A stretch of DNA of 8,495 nucleotides from ZC4RG36 sp964652205 (lineage in GTDB: Bacteria > Chloroflexota > Anaerolineae > Aggregatilineales > Phototrophicaceae): positions 1 to 8,495 of the forward strand of contig CAZZAO010000178.1 of assembly GCA_964652205.1 (NCBI GenBank), in the 5' to 3' direction. Below, in pieces: positions 1-6,296 of this stretch (its first letter is position 1; every line of letters starts with the position of its first letter). The notes under the pieces are model-generated. The model saw only the letters and a program-made list of their open reading frames with translations, did not search any database and was not told the origin of the DNA. Both the position numbers and the translations under genes were made by a program.

Positions 1-79
1 CTTTCCGCAAGCTTACCCGACTTTCCCTTCTCTTGAAGACGCGATTGCCCTGATCCTTTCAGCGATGAACATCGCCTGA
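1..79 (+). CDS. C-terminal end of an unidentified protein (5' truncated by window edge)
   Basis: Reading from base 2, an open frame gives 25 codons ending in TGA at 77-79. The last residues read SLEDAIALILSAMNIA, which looks like a normal amphipathic C-terminal helix. The frame is open to the window edge and uses C/G-rich third positions like the neighbouring genes. Too little is visible to name a family. The next gene starts 47 bases downstream on the same strand, so the two could be co-transcribed. The stop codon lies inside a 7-bp hairpin (73-93). What is seen is only the open frame and its composition; that it is a real gene is an inference. Confidence 0.55.
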   Translation, partial: FPQAYPTFPSLEDAIALILSAMNIA

Positions 80-93
80 TGCGCCGTCAGGCG
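73..93 (+). other. Hairpin spanning the stop codon of the upstream gene
   Basis: CGCCTGA (73-79) pairs perfectly with TCAGGCG (87-93) across a 7-base loop. The left arm contains the TGA stop. No T-run follows, so it is not a classical intrinsic terminator. It could weakly attenuate read-through or protect an mRNA end. A TATGAT hexamer, a fair -10 match, follows directly at 95-100, but I see no good -35 box at 16-18 bases, so I do not call a promoter for the peptidase gene. Confidence 0.35.
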
Positions 94-126
94 GTATGAT
101 TGCGCTCACTACGAAAGGATTTGCCG

Positions 127-1842
127 ATGTTTGCCCAACTTCCTGACTCCGCGCTGGCCTTTTCGGCGTGGGACTGGCCGCGTATCGCGCCCTACTTCGA
201 CGAGTTGACCGCCCGCCCGCTCGACGCTGCCAGCGTCGCCGCCTGGCTGACCGACTGGACGACGCTGGCGGCGCTGATCGAAGAAGCCAGGTCGCGCCTC
301 GAAGTCGCCACGACCGTCGATACGACCGATAAGCCCGCCGAAGAACGCTTCATGGCCTACCTTGAGCAGGTCATCGAGCCGTACACCGCCGCCGAGAACG
401 CGCTCAAGCAGAAGCTGCTGCGCAGCGGCCTGACCGTCCCCGGCTTCGAGATTCCGCTGCGTGGCCTGCGCGCCGAAGCTGCTCTGTTCCGCGAGGCCAA
501 TCTGCCGCTGGAAACCGAGAGTCGCCGTCTCAGCAGCGACTACGCCCGCGTCATCGGCGCGCAGACGGTCATGGTCGATGGCCGGGAACTGACGCTGGCC
601 CAGGTGCGTCCGCTGCGCCAGACGCCCGACCGCGACACCCGCGAGCGCCTGTGGCGGCTGACCAGCCAGCGCCAGTTGGCCGACCGCGCTGCCCTCAACG
701 CCCTGTGGGGCAAGTTCCTCGCCGTCCGCCGTCAGATCGCCGCCAACGCCGACCAGCCGGATTATCGCGCCTATCGCTGGCGTGAGCTGCGCCGTCTCGA
801 CTACACGCCAGACGACGTGCTCCGCTTCGACGACGCCATCGAGCAGGTTGTGGTTCCGGCGGCGTCGCGGATTTACGAGCGCAGTCGCCAGCGGCTCGGC
901 GTCGACCGTCTGCGTCCGTGGGACGTCAGCAACGACCTCGACCCGCTCCATCTTCCGGCGCTCAGGCCGTACAGCGATCCTGCTGACCTCGAAACGAAAA
1001 CCGGGGCGATCTTCGACCGCGTCGATCCTCAGTTGGGCGCCTACTATGACATCATGCGCCGCGAGCATCTGCTCGACCTGCCGAACCGCAAGGGCAAAGC
1101 GCCCGGCGGCTACTGTACTGATTTCTTCGCCGCCAAACGCCCGTTCATCTTCATGAACGCAGTCGGCCTGCATGACGACGTCCAGACGCTGTTGCACGAA
1201 GGTGGTCACGCCTTCCATACCTTTGAGTCCGTGAATCTGCCCTACTTCCAGCAGTACAGCGACATCCCGACCGAGTTCGCTGAAGTCGCGTCGATGTCGA
1301 TGGAGCTGCTTGGCGGGCCGTTTCTCGCGGCAGATCAGGGCGGCTTCTACGCCGACCCGAAGGACGCCGCTCGCGCTCGCATCGAGCATCTGGAAGGTAT
1401 CATCCTGTTCTGGCCCTACATGGCGGTGGTCGATCTGTTCCAGCACTGGGTTTACACCCACGTCGATCAGGCCGCTGACCCGTCCCGCTGCGACGCTGCC
1501 TGGGCCGACCTCGTCCGGCGTTTCATGCCGTCGGTCGATTACAGCGGCTTCGAGGACGTCAGGGAGACCGGCTGGCATCGCAAGCTGCACATCTTCGAGT
1601 TGCCGTTCTACTACATCGAATATGGGCTGGCGCAGTTGGGCGCGGTGCAGGTCTGGCGTAACAGCCTGAGCGACCGGGCCGACGCCGTGCGCCGCTATCG
1701 CCACGCGCTCTCGCTCGGCAATACCGCAGCGCTGCCCGACCTGTTTGCGGCTGCCGGGGCGCAGTTCAGGCCGGACGCCGCCATGCTGGCTGACTGTGTC
1801 GCGCTGGTCGAGCGCGAGCTGGACAGGCTCGAAGCTGTCTAG
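127..1842 (+). CDS. M3-family oligoendopeptidase (PepF-like zinc metallopeptidase)
   Basis: This is probably a cytosolic zinc peptidase that cuts short peptides, completing intracellular protein turnover. It has 571 residues, close to the roughly 600 usual for oligoendopeptidase F relatives, and no signal peptide. The zinc site is complete: HEGGH gives H357, E358 and H361. E386 in the AEVAS motif lies 29 residues after the first His, the spacing of the third ligand in thimet oligopeptidase. The family's late signature HIFELPFYYIEYGLAQLGA begins at H488, with Y495, Y496 and Y499 as candidate transition-state residues. The N-terminal half (about 1-340) is helical and charged, as expected for the lobe that closes the cleft. 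I chose ATG 127 because AAAGGA (114-119) lies 7 bases upstream; an in-frame TTG at 100 would add nine residues but has no such site. The family is secure, but the exact substrate and the PepF or PepB subgroup are not. Confidence 0.93.
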   Translation: MFAQLPDSALAFSAWDWPRIAPYFDELTARPLDAASVAAWLTDWTTLAALIEEARSRLEVATTVDTTDKPAEERFMAYLEQVIEPYTAAENALKQKLLRSGLTVPGFEIPLRGLRAEAALFREANLPLETESRRLSSDYARVIGAQTVMVDGRELTLAQVRPLRQTPDRDTRERLWRLTSQRQLADRAALNALWGKFLAVRRQIAANADQPDYRAYRWRELRRLDYTPDDVLRFDDAIEQVVVPAASRIYERSRQRLGVDRLRPWDVSNDLDPLHLPALRPYSDPADLETKTGAIFDRVDPQLGAYYDIMRREHLLDLPNRKGKAPGGYCTDFFAAKRPFIFMNAVGLHDDVQTLLHEGGHAFHTFESVNLPYFQQYSDIPTEFAEVASMSMELLGGPFLAADQGGFYADPKDAARARIEHLEGIILFWPYMAVVDLFQHWVYTHVDQAADPSRCDAAWADLVRRFMPSVDYSGFEDVRETGWHRKLHIFELPFYYIEYGLAQLGAVQVWRNSLSDRADAVRRYRHALSLGNTAALPDLFAAAGAQFRPDAAMLADCVALVERELDRLEAV

Positions 1843-1850
1843 GATAACGG

Positions 1851-1886
1851 CTGTAAAATCGGCCATGATCGAAGCGCGTTTTACAG
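1851..1886. promoter_or_regulatory. Inverted repeat overlapping the -35 box (candidate operator)
   Basis: CTGTAAAA at 1851-1858 and TTTTACAG at 1879-1886 are perfect inverted copies, 28 bases from arm start to arm start. That is not far from three helical turns, so the arms could bind two subunits of a dimer or two dimers. The right arm contains the -35 hexamer of the predicted promoter for the secreted-protein gene, so a protein bound here would compete with RNA polymerase. The repeat is seen directly; the operator role is inferred. A terminator for the peptidase gene is less likely because the loop is 20 bases and the stem AT-rich. Confidence 0.4.
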
Positions 1887-1908
1887 TCGAAATAGCAGAC
1901 CGTATAAT
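1880..1908 (+). promoter_or_regulatory. Sigma70-type promoter for the secreted-protein gene
   Basis: TTTACA (1880-1885) matches the -35 consensus at five of six bases. It is followed by a 17-base spacer and a perfect TATAAT (1903-1908). Transcription would start near 1915, giving a leader of about 30 bases that contains AAGGAG (1932-1937) 7 bases before the ATG at 1945. A short CGGG/CCCG hairpin (1909-1922) sits at the predicted start point. In GC-rich DNA such a match with optimal spacing is unlikely by chance, and it falls in the 102-base gap directly before a gene. Confidence 0.7.
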
Positions 1909-1944
1909 CGGGTTTAAGCCCGGTTTGTCGTAAGGAGATGACAG

Positions 1945-3207
1945 ATGCTGCAACGTACTGCCCGCCTGGCACGTTACATCGTCGCGCTGGCCCTGATTTT
2001 CGCGCTCGGCACGCTGACCGTGGGCGCGCAGGGGAACGATCAAACGATCACCAGCCCATCAGGCGCTTTCTCTCTAACGCTCCCAGCCACTTATGTCGTT
2101 CAGGTGACAACGATCCCCAACTTTGGGGATGTCCTAGCCTTCGGCGACTCTCAACAGACGCTGAACAACATCATCGGTGTCAATTCTGGCGCGCAGACCA
2201 GCCTTGCTATTCATGGCACCGGCGGTTTTGTCGGCCAGGTTGACCCGCAGCTCATCAATGGACAGGCCCCGGATCCGTTTGTCACGCCGATGATGGGGGC
2301 CATGAGCCAACTGCTGCTCACGATGGGCGCGCAGACGTTACAGGAAGCAGCGGCGCATCGGTTCGGCGACCGCTACAACGGAATGCTGGCCGTCACCGAT
2401 CACGGGCTGATCGGCGTCCTGCACGATGGCAAGGCCCTGCTGGTCGGCATGGTTTTGAGTGACGATCCCACCATGAGTCCGGCAGCCTTGACCGACATTC
2501 TCGATAAGCTCCTTATCGGCGCGGATGTTGGCGCAGCGGGGCCGGTCCAGCCCGTGAACCCGGACGTTATCAGTCCATCCACTCCTGAAGCCACGCCCGG
2601 CGCGCCAGCCATCTGGCGCAGCAGTGACCAGCGCGTTTCGCTCGACCTGCCCGCCGACTGGACGGTGCTGGATCACATCGCCGACGCGGACACGATGGCT
2701 TACGGCGACAGCCTCGAAGCGGCCCGGTCGCGGCTGGCCTCGGCGCGGCCTGATCTGGCCGACAAGACGCCGATTACCGGCAGCGGCGGGCTGGTCATCC
2801 TCTACCGAGCGGCTAATCTCAACGTCAACCCGCAGAGTCCTGACCTCGGCCCGCTGATGACGCAGGCGCTGGCGCAGCTCAAGACTCAGGGTTACGTCGC
2901 CGATGCGCCGATGGCGCTGGAGAGCGTTCCCGGCGGCCTGTACGCCTACATCAAGGGGACAGAAGTCGGCTATCTGGCGCTGATTCCGTTTGGCGATCAG
3001 GTCGCTTACGTGACGGGAACCGGCACGCTGGATACCTTCCCCAATGCCGAAGATACGCTGGTTGCCATCCTCGAATCGGTGCGCTCGCCTGCCGTGGCTG
3101 AAACGCCCGCGATTGGTGGACTCGGCGGGCTGGAAGCTGCCACGACCGTGCCGCCGGGTCTCGGTGGCCTCGGCTCCCCCAACGCGACGCCAGAAGCCAG
3201 CAGCTAG
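1945..3207 (+). CDS. Secreted protein with two repeated domains, function unknown
   Basis: I do not recognise a named family. The 420-residue product begins with a Sec signal peptide: R4, R7 and R10, a hydrophobic stretch at about 11-26, and an AXA-like VGA cleavage site after residue 28. There is no lipobox cysteine. Two similar domains follow. Residues 41-192 start AFSLTLPATYVV and continue to AFGDS at about 65-69; residues 229-381 start RVSLDLPADWTVL and continue to AYGDS at 252-256. Each ends in a helix with a DILDKLL or AILESV motif. A Pro/Thr-rich linker (about 197-223) joins them, and the tail (382-420) is Gly/Leu/Pro-rich. The pattern suggests tandem beta-rich extracellular domains with a surface-exposed linker. 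Loosely similar 'LxLPxxW' openings occur in PsbP-like and DUF-type surface proteins, but that is only a hint. It has its own promoter and a strong downstream hairpin, so it is probably transcribed alone. Confidence 0.85.
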   Translation: MLQRTARLARYIVALALIFALGTLTVGAQGNDQTITSPSGAFSLTLPATYVVQVTTIPNFGDVLAFGDSQQTLNNIIGVNSGAQTSLAIHGTGGFVGQVDPQLINGQAPDPFVTPMMGAMSQLLLTMGAQTLQEAAAHRFGDRYNGMLAVTDHGLIGVLHDGKALLVGMVLSDDPTMSPAALTDILDKLLIGADVGAAGPVQPVNPDVISPSTPEATPGAPAIWRSSDQRVSLDLPADWTVLDHIADADTMAYGDSLEAARSRLASARPDLADKTPITGSGGLVILYRAANLNVNPQSPDLGPLMTQALAQLKTQGYVADAPMALESVPGGLYAYIKGTEVGYLALIPFGDQVAYVTGTGTLDTFPNAEDTLVAILESVRSPAVAETPAIGGLGGLEAATTVPPGLGGLGSPNATPEASS

Positions 3208-3231
3208 CTCCTGCGACATTCACGAATAATC

Positions 3232-3267
3232 AGACGCGCCTGCCATCAGCCGATGGCAGGCGCGTCT
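3232..3267 (+). terminator. Strong hairpin terminator after the secreted-protein gene
   Basis: A perfect 16-bp stem pairs 3232-3247 with 3252-3267 across a 4-base AGCC loop, starting 24 bases after the stop. A short pyrimidine run (TCTTCT) overlaps and follows the right arm, so the U-tract is weak. Stem length and position make termination the simplest reading. It may also block transcripts arriving from the convergent inositol genes. Confidence 0.75.
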
Positions 3268-3357
3268 TCTGGATAACACTTGGAACAAGATGATCTTGAA
3301 CTCAGGTTTAGTATTTCAGGCTCTTGTTACCTGATAAGGTTGATTAGCGCAGGTTTT
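3268..3357. other. Non-coding spacer between convergent genes, no gene seen
   Basis: This stretch is more AT-rich than its surroundings and holds no plausible coding frame with a ribosome-binding site. The only structure I see is a 13-base palindrome, CAAGAT-G-ATCTTG (3286-3298), too short to assign a role. Confidence 0.4.
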
Positions 3358-3462
3358 TCACCCCTCTCCCACCGTGAGATGAAGCGGTTAGGGCCTCGCT
3401 CGTGCCGCGCAGCGGCATCTCGACCCGCAGGGCGAGCGGGCCTGACCAGGGGCAGGGGGTGA
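3358..3462. repeat. Nested inverted-repeat element (REP/MITE-like or bidirectional terminator)
   Basis: Three stems fold inside one another. Outer: TCACCCC (3358-3364) with GGGGTGA (3456-3462). Middle: GGCC-T-CGCTCG (3392-3402) with CGAGCGGGCC (3433-3442), ten pairs with one bulged T. Inner: TGCCGC (3403-3408) with GCGGCA (3412-3417) around a GCA loop. The right edge is 10 bases beyond the iolE-like stop codon, so the RNA could end that transcript, although neither strand shows a convincing U-tract. The CACCCC-TCTCCC versus GGGGTGAGGG edges resemble dispersed GC-rich intergenic repeats seen in many bacterial genomes; that resemblance is from memory. Confidence 0.5.
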
Positions 3463-3472
3463 GGGCTGCTCT

Positions 3473-4369
3473 TTAGTAGCCGAGCTTACGCAGGTACTCG
3501 CGGTTGCGGCGCGCGCTCTGACGCGGCGCGTCGAGGTCGTCGGCCAGCACGTCCTGCTCGACAATAGCCCAGCCGTCATAGCCAAGCCGCTCCATTTCCT
3601 TGAGGATTCCGGGGAAATCGACGCTGCCTTTGCCCAGTTCGCAGAAAACGCCGGTCGCCACGGCGGCGAAATAATCCATCCGCTCGTCAACGGCCAGTTG
3701 GCGCAGGTTCGGGTCGCAGTCCTTGAGGTGCAGATAGCGGACGCGCTCGCCATATTCCTTGACGGCGGCCAGCGCATCGCCGCCTGCGTACTGCCAGTGG
3801 CCGGTATCGAGACACAGCCCGACGAGATCAGAGTCGGCGCGATCCAGCAGGTTGCGGACTTCTTCAGCCGTCTCGACGTAGCCCGCGCAGTGATGATGAA
3901 AGACGACCTTCAGCCCTAGCTCGTCGTAGATCTTATGCGCGACGCGGTTGACGCCTGCCGCGTAGGTGTCCCACTCAGAGGCTGACAGCTTCGAGCCGTG
4001 ACGCCGCCCGGCGTTCTGCACCAGTTCCGGCACTTTGCCATTGTCGTCGGCCAGCACGATAGTCACGGCGTTGAGCGCCTTGAGCAGTCGCCCGACCTGC
4101 ATGGCCGAGGCTTCGGCGGCGTCGATAGCGTTCGGATCGACGAAGTTGACCGGGACGAACGAGGACAGCAGTTGCAGGTTGCGCTTTTGTAATTCCCCGC
4201 ACAGCACATTGGGATCGGTCGGCAGGTAGCCCCACGGGCCAAGCTCCAGCCCGCTGTAGCCCGTCTCGACAATTTCATCGAGCACCCGGCTGTACGGATA
4301 TTTCGGCTCGATCCCCTCAAATTCATAGATGCCCCACGACACCGGGGCGTTGGCGATGCGGATCGTCAT
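3473..4369 (-). CDS. iolE: IolE-like inosose dehydratase (xylose-isomerase-like TIM barrel)
   Basis: The likely reaction is dehydration of 2-keto-myo-inositol (inosose) to 3D-3,5/4-trihydroxycyclohexane-1,2-dione, the second step of myo-inositol catabolism, in the cytosol. The 298 residues match the usual family length. The start has the NAPVSWGI strand typical of the family. The barrel carries the IolE-like HHH at 158-160 on strand 5, LDTGH with D188 and H191 on strand 6, YLHLKD with H214 on strand 7, and E271 in the WAIVEQD strand 8. These residues would form the divalent-metal site; the IolE-type histidines on strand 5 argue against an IolI-type epimerase, which has Glu there. ATG 4369 is preceded by AGAGAGGT (4375-4382). 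It is the last gene of the minus-strand group, 60 bases after the VOC gene. The superfamily is certain. The specific activity is supported by iolD two genes upstream, but a related sugar-acid isomerase or dehydratase remains possible. Confidence 0.78.
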   Translation of the reverse strand: MTIRIANAPVSWGIYEFEGIEPKYPYSRVLDEIVETGYSGLELGPWGYLPTDPNVLCGELQKRNLQLLSSFVPVNFVDPNAIDAAEASAMQVGRLLKALNAVTIVLADDNGKVPELVQNAGRRHGSKLSASEWDTYAAGVNRVAHKIYDELGLKVVFHHHCAGYVETAEEVRNLLDRADSDLVGLCLDTGHWQYAGGDALAAVKEYGERVRYLHLKDCDPNLRQLAVDERMDYFAAVATGVFCELGKGSVDFPGILKEMERLGYDGWAIVEQDVLADDLDAPRQSARRNREYLRKLGY

Positions 4370-4402
4370 GCTCGACCTCTCTTACCGAACAAGGATGGCC
4401 GA

Positions 4403-4408
4403 ATTGTA
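4403..4408 (-). promoter_or_regulatory. Possible -10 box upstream of the IolE-like gene
   Basis: Read on the minus strand, TACAAT lies 33 bases before the iolE-like ATG in the 60-base gap after the VOC gene. It matches the -10 consensus at five of six positions. The best upstream partner, CTGACC, sits 19 bases away and is a weak -35. It may give some independent transcription, or be chance. Confidence 0.25.
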
Positions 4409-4429
4409 CCCGATTTTCGCGCCTCAGGG

Positions 4430-4810
4430 TCAGCGGTAGCGCGACACTTCGAGCAGGTTGCCATCAGGGTCGCGGAAGTAGACGGAGTCCATCGTGCCGA
4501 GCGCGCCCTCGCGCGCTGTCGGCCCCAGTTCGATGGCGACCTGCTGCGCGGTCAGGTGCGCGATCACGTCGTCAATCGGCACGTCGCTGATGAAGCACAG
4601 ATCAGCAGAGCCGGGTGTGGGCAGGCGCGCTTTCGGCTCGAACTCGTGACCCGCTGCGTGCAGGTTGATTTTCTGCTGGCCGAAGTACAGCGCCCGTCGC
4701 CCGCTGGCCGCGACGACGACGCGCATCCCGAGCGCGCGGGTATAAAAGGCGCAGGTTGCGTCGAGGTCGCGTACAGTCAGCACCAGATGGTCGAGGCGGT
4801 CGAGATTCAC
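4430..4810 (-). CDS. VOC-superfamily protein, GLOD5-like (glyoxalase/dioxygenase fold)
   Basis: This is a small metal-dependent vicinal-oxygen-chelate protein of 126 residues, with two beta-alpha-beta-beta-beta halves. The first half opens LDHLVLTVRDLD with metal-ligand candidate H8. The central signature FGQQKINLH (about 43-51), then EFEPKA, PTPGSADLCFI (about 64-74) and the ending YFRDPDGNLLEVSRY with E121 match the conserved pattern of glyoxalase-domain-containing protein 5 and its bacterial relatives. The reaction is unknown for this subgroup; VOC enzymes act as lyases, isomerases, dioxygenases or thiol transferases. Translation starts at GTG 4810, supported by GAGGGA (4817-4822) six bases upstream; a nearby ATG at 4825-4827 is out of frame and soon meets a stop. 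It lies between the oxidoreductase and the IolE-like gene on the same strand, suggesting a role with cyclic polyol or diketone intermediates. That role is inference. Confidence 0.88.
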   Translation of the reverse strand: MNLDRLDHLVLTVRDLDATCAFYTRALGMRVVVAASGRRALYFGQQKINLHAAGHEFEPKARLPTPGSADLCFISDVPIDDVIAHLTAQQVAIELGPTAREGALGTMDSVYFRDPDGNLLEVSRYR

Positions 4811-4829
4811 CGGCTTTCCCTCATTTCCG

Positions 4830-4854
4830 ACCCTGCGTTCACGGGGAGCAGGGT
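4830..4854 (-). other. Hairpin just upstream of the VOC ribosome-binding site
   Basis: ACCCTGC (4830-4836) pairs with GCAGGGT (4848-4854) across an 11-base loop. In the minus-strand mRNA this stem ends about 8 bases before the GAGGGA ribosome-binding site, so it could affect initiation at the GTG start. The rest of the 130-base gap (4811-4940) holds no gene. On the minus strand a T6 run (complement of 4900-4905) follows only a poor hairpin after the oxidoreductase stop, so I do not call a terminator there. Confidence 0.3.
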
Positions 4855-4940
4855 GAAGCGCGTGGCGCGAGCGAACGCCGCCTGAACAACGCCTGACTTA
4901 AAAAAGCACAGCCGATTAAAACTCACGACGTGGCGCTGAG

Positions 4941-6089
4941 TTACACCGTCTGCGCCGCCGGATCGAGCGGAAGCAGCACCGGCATACCCGCTTTCGACGA
5001 CTCGCGGATGGCGAGAATGATCTCCTGATCGAGCCGCCCCTGCGCCGCGCCATAGCTCGGCTCAGTGTTGTCGCGGATGGCTGTCATCAGGCTGAGGATG
5101 CACGAACCGACGGCGATTTCGTCATCGTGCAGTTCTGGCGTCTTGCCCGGCTCCGGCTGAAGCAGCGGGTTGTCCCAGCGGATAATCGGTTGATCGGCGT
5201 CGCCGGTATGCGCGACCATCGCCACCAGCGCGCCGCCGTCGTTGCGCTCCCAGCGCCGCTCGATGGTGACGAAACGCGGCGCTTCGCCGCCGGGAGCCAG
5301 CAGCGACAGCGACCACTGCTCCTGATTGTCCAGACCCATCCCGACGCTCAGGCCCATGCCTTTTTCGGCCAGAAAGCGGCTGCTGCGCCACCAGCGCAGC
5401 GGCGAATCGTAGGCCACGCTTGTCCAGTGAAAGAGGCCGAGCCGTCCGTCCTCGAACTCGATGATGCCATGTTCCTGCGTCTCGTTGCGCCGCTGGCTGT
5501 TGTTCGCCAGCCGCGAATAATAGGCGTCGAGCGGATAGTCGCGCACTGCGCCCGTGACTTTGACCGGTTTCGCGTCGAAGCCGAGATAGCTGCGCATGAC
5601 GCTGACGCCGTGGTAGCCGTGACCGCTGAAGTCGTTGAACGAGCTGTGGACGCGCCCGAACAACCCCGACGCGATCAGCGCCAGTTTGATCTGTTCCATC
5701 GGACGGCGATAAAACTGCTCGGCAATCTCGACCTTGAGGTTACGCTGTCTGGCCGCCTCAATGATCGCGTCCGCTTCGGTCAGTCGATGGGCAATCGGCG
5801 TTTCGAGCAGGACGTTCAGCCCGGCCTCGACCGCCATCAGCCCGACTTCGCCATTGGCGGCATACTGGACTGAGACGATGCCGATCTGCGGCGCGGTTTC
5901 GCGTGCCAACTGGTTGATGTCGGTGTACCACGGGACGCCGAGGCTTTCGCCCAGCCGCCGGGCCGACTCGTCGCGCCGCGCCCAGACGGATACCAGCTTC
6001 GCGCCGGGGAACTTCTCCAGCAGTCGGCCATAGAGAATGAAGGATCGGCGGCCCGCGCCGATCAGGGCAATACGAATGGGGTCAGCCAT
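4941..6089 (-). CDS. Gfo/Idh/MocA-family NAD(P)-dependent oxidoreductase, substrate unknown
   Basis: This is a probable cytosolic sugar or polyol dehydrogenase of 382 residues. The N-terminal Rossmann domain (about 1-125) opens IRIALIGAGRRS, with the dinucleotide-binding GAG at 11-13. The family's EKPxA loop reads ETPIA here (E96, T97, P98), so the usual catalytic lysine is replaced by threonine. The C-terminal alpha/beta domain contains YHGVSVMRSYLGF, with H160 as a candidate catalytic base in place of the usual H-x3-D segment. It is not a canonical IolG, which has EKP and the VHEID motif. ATG 6089 follows AAAGGAA (6096-6102) by 6 bases; the frame stays open upstream to 6257, but that stretch crosses a palindrome and reads as low-quality protein. 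It sits between iolD and the VOC/iolE genes, so an inositol- or inosose-linked redox step is plausible but unproven. Confidence 0.88.
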   Translation of the reverse strand: MADPIRIALIGAGRRSFILYGRLLEKFPGAKLVSVWARRDESARRLGESLGVPWYTDINQLARETAPQIGIVSVQYAANGEVGLMAVEAGLNVLLETPIAHRLTEADAIIEAARQRNLKVEIAEQFYRRPMEQIKLALIASGLFGRVHSSFNDFSGHGYHGVSVMRSYLGFDAKPVKVTGAVRDYPLDAYYSRLANNSQRRNETQEHGIIEFEDGRLGLFHWTSVAYDSPLRWWRSSRFLAEKGMGLSVGMGLDNQEQWSLSLLAPGGEAPRFVTIERRWERNDGGALVAMVAHTGDADQPIIRWDNPLLQPEPGKTPELHDDEIAVGSCILSLMTAIRDNTEPSYGAAQGRLDQEIILAIRESSKAGMPVLLPLDPAAQTV

Positions 6090-6134
6090 ACCGGGTTCCT
6101 TTATTGGGCGTGATAGCGATACCAGTGCCGCGCT

Positions 6135-6166
6135 CGCCGCCAGAGGGCTTTGAGCCTCTGGCGGCG
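6135..6166. repeat. REP-like palindrome, 12-bp perfect stem
   Basis: CGCCGCCAGAGG (6135-6146) pairs perfectly with CCTCTGGCGGCG (6155-6166) around an 8-base loop. It lies 45 bases upstream of the oxidoreductase ATG, in its leader on the minus strand. A shorter palindrome with the same core is present at 6297-6311. On the minus strand a T5 run comes before the stem rather than after it, so this is not an intrinsic terminator for iolD. It may be a dispersed REP-type repeat, or tune mRNA levels between iolD and the next gene. Confidence 0.6.
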
Positions 6167-6184
6167 ATAAAAAGCATACGCTAA

Positions 6185-6198
6185 CGGGCTTCAGCCCG
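6185..6198. repeat. Short GGGCT/AGCCC palindrome
   Basis: CGGGCT (6185-6190) pairs with AGCCCG (6193-6198) around a 2-base TC centre. The minus-strand form, CGGGCTGAAGCCCG, looks like a palindrome type widely scattered between genes in some GC-rich bacteria; this is recollection and needs a genome count. It lies between the two CCTCTGGCGGC palindromes. Confidence 0.45.
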
Positions 6199-6296
6199 CT
6201 CAGGTCAGTCAGCGTTCCGTTGGATGCCGGGCTGCGTTGGGGCATTGCAAAGAGCATGAGCCAGCCCCAGCCAGCTTTCGGTCGATTTGATGGTGT

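Noticed and set aside
33..61. Promoter starting with TTGAAG before the peptidase gene
   Set aside because: The hexamer 17 bases downstream is CTTTCA, not a -10 match, and the stretch reads as the coding end of the upstream gene.
109..2043. Long antisense open frame (644 codons, minus strand) opposite the peptidase gene
   Set aside because: It mirrors the codon bias of a GC-rich gene, shows no recognisable domain, is rich in R, G, V, Q and D as shadow frames are, and overlaps a gene with complete catalytic motifs.
2338..3219. Antisense open frame (293 codons) opposite the secreted-protein gene
   Set aside because: No ribosome-binding site or domain, and the sense strand has a signal peptide, promoter and terminator.
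4900..4940. Intrinsic terminator after the oxidoreductase stop (minus strand)
   Set aside because: A T6 run is present, but the preceding sequence forms only a 3-4 bp stem.
5127..5873. Antisense open frame (248 codons, plus strand) opposite the oxidoreductase
   Set aside because: Shadow of the Rossmann-fold gene, with biased composition and no recognisable motif.
6090..6257. 56-residue N-terminal extension of the oxidoreductase
   Set aside because: It runs through a REP-like palindrome, has no homology-like start, and the internal ATG at 6089 has a well-placed AAAGGAA and begins right at the Rossmann strand.
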